From: Candidatus Eiseniibacteriota bacterium
GTDB lineage: Bacteria; Eisenbacteria; RBG-16-71-46
Direction: 5' to 3'
DNA length: 18,920 nt
Assembly: GCA_021414165.1 (NCBI GenBank)
Contig: JAIOPA010000502.1
Location: forward strand, 1-18,920
The translations under genes and the position numbers were made by a program. The notes below the pieces were generated by a model. It was given only the letters and a program-made list of their open reading frames with translations. It made no database searches and was not told the DNA's origin. Of this stretch, positions 14,411 to 18,920 are shown piece by piece; position 1 is the first letter of the stretch; each line of letters begins with the position of its first letter.

Positions 14411-15916
14411 CTACTTGTCGAGCTTGAGCGTCTCGAAGCGTGTGCCACCGTTTCGATTCACGATGAGCACGAGCGGTTTGTTCGCCTTGCGGATCTTGGC
14501 AACCTGATCACGGAACTCCGACGCGCTGTTGACCGGCACGCGGTTCACTTCCTCGATCACGTCACCCGGCTGGATATCCTTATCGGCAGCCTCGGAGCCT
14601 TCCTCGACGTCCGTCACGCGCACGCCCGAGTCGAGCTTGAAATCGGTCTTCTCGGCCGCCGTGAGATCGCGCACCGTGAAGCCGGCGCTGGCCGCGTTCT
14701 CGGCCGCCGGCGGCGCGATCTGCGCGTTCGCCAGCTGGTCGTCGCGATCCGTGAGCGTGACCTCGGCCGCCACCTTCTTGCCATCACGCAGCAGGCCCAG
14801 GCGCACCTTGGTGCCGGACGGCGTGTCGGCGATCTTCAAGCGGAACTTGTCGCGGTCATTGACCGGCTGGCCGTTCATCTCGACGATCACGTCGTTGCGC
14901 TGCAGCCCGGCCTTCTCGGCCGGCGAGCCGCGGAACACGTTCTGGATGATCACGCCCTGCTGGTTGCCGAGACCGAAGCCGTCGGCGATCTCGGGCGTCA
15001 TGTTGGCGAGTGTGACGCCCATCATGGCGCGCTTGACCGTGCCGTGCGCCACCAACTGCTCGGCGACATGGCGGGCCAGATTGATCGGCACCGCGAAGCC
15101 GATGCCCTGGCCGCTGGTGTTGATGGCGGTGTTGATGCCGATGGCCTCACCACGGATGTTGCAGAGCGGACCACCCGAGTTGCCGAAGTTGATGCTGGCG
15201 TCGGTCTGGATGAAGTCCTGGTACTCGGGCGTGCCACCGAAGATGTTCAGGTTGCTGCGGCCCTGCGCCGAGATGATGCCCACCGTGACCGAACCGCGCA
15301 GGTCGCCGAGCGGGTTGCCGATGGCGATGGCCCAGTCACCGATGCGGATCTTCTCGGAATCACCGAGCGGCAGCACCGGCAGGTTCTTGCTCTCGCCACC
15401 CTCGATCTTGATGACCGCGATGTCGGTGGCCGGGTCGGTGCCCACGGTGGTCGCCTTGAACGTGCGGCCATCGTTCAACGTGACCTTGATGGTCTCGGCG
15501 TCTTTCACCACGTGGTTATTCGTGAGGACGCGGCCGGCCTTGTCGATGATGAAGCCCGAGCCCGACGACGGCACGCGCTGCTGGCGCTGGTTCGGCTGGC
15601 CGAAGAAGCGGCGCATGAACTCGTCCGACGGATCGCCACCCTCACCGCCGACCTTCTTGGTGACGTCGATGAACACGACCGCTGGCAGCGTCTTCTCGAC
15701 GACCGAGACGAACGGGCTCTCGGGGACCGGAGCAGAGTTGGTGACCGCAGCGAGTTCGGCGCTGGCAGCGTGCGTGATACGGGGCAGGTTCAGTCCAGCG
15801 CTCACACCCAGTCCCAGCACGAGGCCGGTGACGATGAGGGCGAGTGCGCCGAGGAAGTAGTGGCGAGGGGTGGTGACCCGGTTGCCGTTCAACTTGCCGT
15901 TCGCGTTGCCGTCCAT
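14411..15916 (-). CDS. HtrA/DegP-family periplasmic serine protease with two PDZ domains
   Basis: This is an envelope quality-control protease that degrades or refolds damaged exported proteins. The ATG at 15916 is preferred because GGAGGAG lies eight bases upstream; a GTG at 15964 would add 16 residues with a poorer site. The 501-residue product has a membrane segment or uncleaved signal (about 20-42), then a trypsin-like domain with catalytic H135 (TNNHVV), D165 (ATDIAVIK) and S247 (NFGNSGGPL). The loop after SDEFMRRFFG (98-106) matches the DegP LA-loop region. PDZ1 spans roughly 310-400 (GVIIQNVFRGSPAEKAGLQ) and PDZ2 roughly 415-500 (GVRVTDVEEGSEAADKDIQ). Length and layout are normal for DegP/DegQ. 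The upstream region is a 335-bp divergent spacer shared with lpxH. Confidence 0.95.
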   Translation of the reverse strand: MDGNANGKLNGNRVTTPRHYFLGALALIVTGLVLGLGVSAGLNLPRITHAASAELAAVTNSAPVPESPFVSVVEKTLPAVVFIDVTKKVGGEGGDPSDEFMRRFFGQPNQRQQRVPSSGSGFIIDKAGRVLTNNHVVKDAETIKVTLNDGRTFKATTVGTDPATDIAVIKIEGGESKNLPVLPLGDSEKIRIGDWAIAIGNPLGDLRGSVTVGIISAQGRSNLNIFGGTPEYQDFIQTDASINFGNSGGPLCNIRGEAIGINTAINTSGQGIGFAVPINLARHVAEQLVAHGTVKRAMMGVTLANMTPEIADGFGLGNQQGVIIQNVFRGSPAEKAGLQRNDVIVEMNGQPVNDRDKFRLKIADTPSGTKVRLGLLRDGKKVAAEVTLTDRDDQLANAQIAPPAAENAASAGFTVRDLTAAEKTDFKLDSGVRVTDVEEGSEAADKDIQPGDVIEEVNRVPVNSASEFRDQVAKIRKANKPLVLIVNRNGGTRFETLKLDK

Positions 15917-16251
15917 CTTGGGGGCTCCTCCGTTGCAGCTGTGGGTTTGCACCGTCATCGGCACTTCAACCGGTGAGGTCGAGTCCCGAAGAGCTTACGG
16001 CGGCTCTGCCCGCCCCCGGTAGCGCTTCACGGTCAGGGGCCCGCAAATCCTGCACGGGCCGCGCCTCCGGGGTATTGCAGGTTGCCGTGTACGTGCCCTT
16101 CGATAGGGTCCACACCCCCGGGGTTGCGACAAGAGATTGTGGAGTCCACCGGCGCGGGCCTGCGGCTCCCGACCGCGTCCCCCGCCCCTCACCGGGCGCG
16201 GCCGCCGCCCGCCCGTGCGGAGCCCGGGCGCTGCCGCTATGCTGCGCGGCC
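15917..16251. other. 335-bp divergent intergenic region (htrA / lpxH)
   Basis: No gene is supported; frames that run into lpxH from upstream lack a start signal. On the plus strand TTGCCG (16082-16087) stands 16 bp before TAGGGT (16104-16109), a possible promoter. A second -10 candidate abuts the lpxH start. A short palindrome GTGGA-G-TCCAC lies at 16139-16149. I could not settle the htrA promoter, and no clear heat-shock or SigE-type site was recognised. Confidence 0.4.
16215..16243 (+). promoter_or_regulatory. Candidate promoter for a leaderless lpxH transcript
   Basis: TATGCT (16238-16243) fits a -10 element and ends eight bases before the lpxH ATG, so transcription would begin at about the start codon. 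The hexamer 17 bp upstream (16215-16220) is GTGCGG. No Shine-Dalgarno sequence precedes the ATG. Confidence 0.35.
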
Positions 16252-16983
16252 ATGTCCGAACGCTCCGTGGTGTTCCTGTCCGATGCCCATCTGGGCGTGC
16301 AGTCGGCCGTCGACGAGGCCGGCCGCACCGCCAAGCTGCACGCGTTCCTGGCCAGCCTGCCGGGCCGTGCGAGCGAGCTGTACATCGTGGGCGACCTGTT
16401 CGACTTCTGGTTCGAGTATGGCACCGCCATTCCGCGGCGCTACTTCGGCACGCTGGTCGCACTCCAGCGCCTGCGCGAGGCCGGTGTACAGATCACGTAC
16501 CTGAACGGCAACCACGACTTCTGGCTCGGCACGTTCTTCCGAGACACGCTCGGCATCCGCACCATCGATGGCGGCGTCACGGTGGAAGCCCAGGGCCGCA
16601 AGCTGTTCGTGCACCACGGCGATGGCCTGGTGGGCGGCGACCTGGGCTACAAGATCCTGCGCGGTATCCTGCGCTCGCGCGCGTGCATCGGGTTCTATGG
16701 CCTGCTGCACCCGGATCTCGGGATCCCGCTGGCACTGGCCGTGTCGCGCTGGTCGCGGCACTCGCGGCCCGACGGCCCACTGCGACCCGCGCGGCTCTGG
16801 AACGAGATCGCCAAGCCGGCCTTTGCGCGCGGCCACGACGGCGTGCTCGTGGGCCACTTCCACGAGGCGTACGAACAGCGCGAGGACGGCCGCGAGTTCT
16901 TCGTGCTCGGCGATTGGATCGAGCGCTTCACGTACGCCGAGCTGTCGAACGGCAAGCTCGAGCTGAAGCGCTTCGAGGGCTAG
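16252..16983 (+). CDS. lpxH: LpxH-type UDP-2,3-diacylglucosamine diphosphatase (or LpxH-like phosphoesterase)
   Basis: LpxH splits UDP-2,3-diacylglucosamine to lipid X and UMP, the fourth step of lipid A synthesis, at the inner face of the inner membrane. The 243-residue product has the length and motif order of the family: FLSDAHLG (D11, H13), GDLFDFWFEY (D48), LNGNHDFWLG (N87, H88), VHHGDG (H121/H122) and VGHFHEAYE (H202, H204). The ATG at 16252 starts directly on the first beta strand, while frames from further upstream encode unrelated Pro/Arg-rich sequence. Proteobacterial LpxH has GNRD where this has GNHD, so it may be one of the LpxH2-like or Bacteroidota-type variants. No other lipid A gene is in the window. 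Its stop lies six bases from that of the convergent barrel gene. Confidence 0.85.
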   Translation: MSERSVVFLSDAHLGVQSAVDEAGRTAKLHAFLASLPGRASELYIVGDLFDFWFEYGTAIPRRYFGTLVALQRLREAGVQITYLNGNHDFWLGTFFRDTLGIRTIDGGVTVEAQGRKLFVHHGDGLVGGDLGYKILRGILRSRACIGFYGLLHPDLGIPLALAVSRWSRHSRPDGPLRPARLWNEIAKPAFARGHDGVLVGHFHEAYEQREDGREFFVLGDWIERFTYAELSNGKLELKRFEG

Positions 16984-16989
16984 CGCTAC

Positions 16990-17901
16990 CTAGAAGCCGG
17001 CGCTCAGCGTGAAGCGGTGCGTGTCGTCGAGTTCCAGACGTGACGGCACGAACGCGTAGTCCACGTGCAGGTTGCCCGTGCGCCAACCCGCGCCCGCGCT
17101 CCACGACACGTTGTCATCGCCATGCCGGTAGCCGAAGCGCAGCGCAGCGCCCACCGGCGAATCCAGCTCGGTGCCGACCGCGAACACGCCCGCGCGGCCA
17201 CGCGTGGCGCGCGCCTCGAGTGCCAGAAGGCCCGTGAGTCCGCGTACCGGGCGCGCGAACGCGAGCCCGGTCGAGGCCGCCATGGGCAGCGGCACGGACT
17301 GGCCCTGCACGCCATCGATCGTGTAGTGCGCCGCAGGTCCCACCTGATGCACGCTCACGCTGGCGCGCGCGTTGGCCAGTGCCTTCACGTTCATGGCCGC
17401 ACCCGCGCCCACCGCCCACGAACCGGCGGCGAGATCGGCGATGCGCTCACGAACCGTCTGTGCGGTGAAGCCGATGCTCATGCCACCCGCCAGCGTGCGG
17501 CCGTAGCCCAGCAGGAACTCCAGGTCGTGCGAGCCGAACGAGCCCACGATGTTGCCCAGATCGTCGCGCTCGGCGATGGGCTCGGAGTACATGGCGCGCA
17601 TGGAGGCCGCGAGCCCGCCGCCGAACATGCGGCCGGCCACGGCGACCTGCTCGTGACGCAGGTTCTCGTACGTCTCGGTGTGCGTGGCGGTGAGCTGCGT
17701 GCCGGTGAAGTCGGCGAGCCCCGCCGGGTTCCAGAACGCCGCCTCGGCGCCGCGCGCGACCGATCCGTAAGCGCCGCCCAGTGCCGCGGCGCGTGCGCCG
17801 GCGGGCACCTCGAGGAACGCGAAGCCACTCTGCCCCGCATGTGCGGTGGCCGCCAAGGCCAGCGCAACGAACACGGACACGGACACGCGAGCGAGCTTCA
17901 A
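16990..17901 (-). CDS. PorV/PorQ-family outer-membrane beta-barrel protein
   Basis: The start is a TTG with GGAGG five bases upstream; no ATG or GTG fits the signal peptide as well. The 303-residue precursor has a signal peptide cleaved likely after AHA-22. The mature start matches the PorV/PorQ pattern: FLEVPAGARAAALGGAYGSV followed by AAFWNPAGLA. The rest alternates short beta strands and turns, and the chain ends in an aromatic residue (LSAGF) as outer-membrane barrels do. PorV is a shuttle of the type IX secretion system in Bacteroidota, but family members are also widespread in bacteria without that system, and no type IX partner gene is seen here. Function here is therefore open. Upstream is a 134-bp gap with a -10-like box and a strong hairpin. 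Confidence 0.85.
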   Translation of the reverse strand: MKLARVSVSVFVALALAATAHAGQSGFAFLEVPAGARAAALGGAYGSVARGAEAAFWNPAGLADFTGTQLTATHTETYENLRHEQVAVAGRMFGGGLAASMRAMYSEPIAERDDLGNIVGSFGSHDLEFLLGYGRTLAGGMSIGFTAQTVRERIADLAAGSWAVGAGAAMNVKALANARASVSVHQVGPAAHYTIDGVQGQSVPLPMAASTGLAFARPVRGLTGLLALEARATRGRAGVFAVGTELDSPVGAALRFGYRHGDDNVSWSAGAGWRTGNLHVDYAFVPSRLELDDTHRFTLSAGF

Positions 17902-17933
17902 CAGAACCTCCGGTTGCGGTCGTTGGAAGCGAC

Positions 17934-17970
17934 CGGGCGACGGCTGCCGGTGAGCGGCGGCCGTCGCCCG
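17934..17970 (-). promoter_or_regulatory. Strong hairpin in the leader of the PorV-like gene
   Basis: An 11-bp perfect stem CGGGCGACGGC / GCCGTCGCCCG extends by about four more pairs (one G-U). It lies 33 bp upstream of the TTG start and downstream of the -10 candidate, so it would be in the 5' leader. It could instead be the terminator of the preceding gene. Confidence 0.45.
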
Positions 17971-17984
17971 AGCGTAGGCGACAC

Positions 17985-17990
17985 ACTATA
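17985..17990 (-). promoter_or_regulatory. -10-like box upstream of the PorV-like gene
   Basis: TATAGT on the minus strand is a near-consensus -10 in an otherwise very GC-rich spacer. No matching -35 is present. The expected leader of about 75 nt would contain the hairpin at 17934-17970. Confidence 0.35.
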
Positions 17991-18006
17991 GAGCATCGGC
18001 GCGGCG

Positions 18007-18036
18007 GGGCGCCTACTGCAGGTCGGGCTGGCGCCC
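18007..18036 (-). terminator. Weak hairpin at the end of the Pro/Trp-rich gene
   Basis: GGGCGCC (18007-18013) and GGCGCCC (18030-18036) can pair as a 7-bp stem with a 16-nt loop, starting within the stop codon. There is no T-run. This is a poor terminator by sequence. Confidence 0.2.
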
Positions 18037-18920
18037 TACCCCTTACCCCCCTTGCCACGGCCCGGTTCGAACTTCGGGGACGGCGGCGGGGACGACGGAG
18101 GCTGCCGCCACACGGGCGGGTTGTCGTTACGCGGCGGGTCCACCCGAGGCGGATCCTGGCGCGGCGGGTCCTGCCGAGGCGGGTCGTGACGCGGGGCCGG
18201 CGGCGGGTCCTGACGCTTGGGGGCCGGCGGCGGAGAATCATCGCCACGGCGCCAACGCGGACGGTCGGAATCCGACGAGCCACCGCTGCCACCACCCGCG
18301 GGCGGATCGCTCGGCTTGTCGCCACCGCGCCAACGCGGTCGCGACTCCTCGGACGAGCCCCCGTTGCCACCCGAGGGCGGCGGGTTGTCGCCACGCTTCC
18401 ACTCGCGCCAGCGCGGCTGATCGCCACGCGTGCCACTGGGCGGCGAGTCGTTGCCACGGCCATTGCCCGGCGGCGGCGCATCGGGACGCTGACGCGGACC
18501 GTCGCGCCACACCGGCTTGCCATCGCCACGGTCACGCGCGAGCCAACCGGCCGGCGTGGAGCCCGGCGTGCCCGACTGACGGCGCACGTCCGGCGGCAGA
18601 TAGCCCGGAGGCGTGCGGCCCTCGCGCCAGACCTGGCCCGGCTGCGGCGGCGGCACGTAGCCGACCGGCGCAGGCGTGGGCTTGTAGCGGCGCAACTGGC
18701 CGCCCCACAGCTCGCCCCAGCGATTCCAACCATCCCACGACGACAGCCGCGTGCGGTTGTCGTACCACGGCTGGTAGCGCGGCGGGCAGTCGCTGCGCAC
18801 GACGTAGTAGTAGTACGGCGTGTGCGACGACCAGCACTGCGGACCCCACGCCCAACCCCAGTTCACGCGGAAGTCGATGACGCTGCAGTTGGCGTAGTAC
18901 GGATCGAAGCCCTCCCACCA
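18036..18920 (-). CDS. C-terminal part of a Pro/Trp/Arg-rich repeat protein (5' end beyond window)
   Basis: The frame is open from the right edge through 18036; a GTG at 18866 is in frame, but the 18 codons before it (WWEGFDPYYANCSV...) read as the same protein, so the gene starts outside the window. The visible 294 residues have two parts. The first ~85 are rich in Trp, Tyr and Cys (YYYYVVRSDCPPRYQPWYD), suggesting a small secreted domain. The rest is low-complexity Pro/Gly/Arg/Asp sequence with three units of a 26-residue repeat built around (Q/R)PRWR...GD, then DPPRQ-type repeats and a Lys/Gly-rich end. I do not recognise a family. An exported or cell-surface role is a guess from composition and from the neighbouring barrel gene. 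Confidence 0.6.
   Translation of the reverse strand, partial: WWEGFDPYYANCSVIDFRVNWGWAWGPQCWSSHTPYYYYVVRSDCPPRYQPWYDNRTRLSSWDGWNRWGELWGGQLRRYKPTPAPVGYVPPPQPGQVWREGRTPPGYLPPDVRRQSGTPGSTPAGWLARDRGDGKPVWRDGPRQRPDAPPPGNGRGNDSPPSGTRGDQPRWREWKRGDNPPPSGGNGGSSEESRPRWRGGDKPSDPPAGGGSGGSSDSDRPRWRRGDDSPPPAPKRQDPPPAPRHDPPRQDPPRQDPPRVDPPRNDNPPVWRQPPSSPPPSPKFEPGRGKGGKG
18190..18420 (-). repeat. 78-nt (26-residue) tandem repeat, three units
   Basis: The landmark CGCCAACGCGG / CGCCAGCGCGG occurs at 18250, 18328 and 18406, exactly 78 nt apart. The coded units start with (D/S)(Q/R)PRWR and end in Gly/Ser runs (GGSSEE, GGSSDS). The third unit grades into a Pro-rich tail. Confidence 0.75.

Noticed and set aside
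14348..15976. 542- and 443-codon open frames opposite htrA
   Set aside because: Same GC-driven shadow effect; the htrA frame has an intact triad and PDZ domains, and the antisense frames have no recognisable domain.
15973..16251. N-terminal extension of the lpxH frame
   Set aside because: Pro/Arg/Ala-rich and unlike any LpxH; the ATG at 16252 starts exactly at the first catalytic strand.
16990..17901. Type IX secretion system component
   Set aside because: PorV-like barrels are widespread without type IX secretion, and no other Por/Gld/Spr gene or C-terminal sorting domain is in the window.

Overview
The window is a GC-rich (by eye well above 60% G+C), gene-dense stretch of chromosome from a Gram-negative bacterium. 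A LpxH-type lipid A enzyme, a PorV/PorQ-type outer-membrane barrel, signal-peptide proteins and a lipoprotein all point to an outer membrane. The gene mix (PorV-like barrel, OPT transporter, HNH protein of a family common in environmental high-GC lineages) suggests a member of the FCB/Gemmatimonadota/'Eisenbacteria' neighbourhood or a similar soil or aquatic lineage. That placement is inference, not proof. No tRNA, rRNA, CRISPR, insertion sequence or phage gene was seen.

Left part (1-6533): the C-terminal end of a large protein (possibly an M1-peptidase/ABC-permease type) ends in a hairpin. A 457-bp non-coding leader with stacked hairpins follows, then a lipoprotein made of two tandem copies of a ~178-residue unit, closed by a classical intrinsic terminator. 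Next come an OPT-family transporter (+) and, convergent to it, dihydrolipoamide dehydrogenase (-), with a shared hairpin between them. The dehydrogenase is divergent from a DUF2064/TIGR04282 glycosyltransferase-like gene. The two candidate promoters there are nearly mirror images, and the (+) transcript looks leaderless.

Middle (6534-9534): an HNH endonuclease-like protein with a C-terminal RuvA-C-like tail sits behind a leader with a CRP-like palindrome. Two palindromes lie inside its linker, one shared with the 3' flank, and a composite direct/inverted repeat follows the gene. Convergent to it is a zinc-ribbon, single-TM, TPR protein.

Right part (9535-18920): a 1158-residue secreted twin phosphohydrolase has a CpdB-like unit, then two SLH-like segments, then a UshA-like unit. 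On the opposite strand are an AMIN/Amidase_3 cell-wall amidase and a two-PDZ HtrA protease. A probable leaderless lpxH follows, then a PorV-like barrel with a TTG start, and the 3' part of a Pro/Trp/Arg-rich repeat protein cut by the window end. Together the right half is an envelope neighbourhood: periplasmic nucleotide salvage, peptidoglycan cleavage, protein quality control, lipid A and an outer-membrane barrel.

No known defence or mobile system is complete here. The least ordinary parts are the HNH gene with its palindromes and 3' repeat element, the twin phosphohydrolase with its SLH-like linker, and the mirror-image promoter pair.
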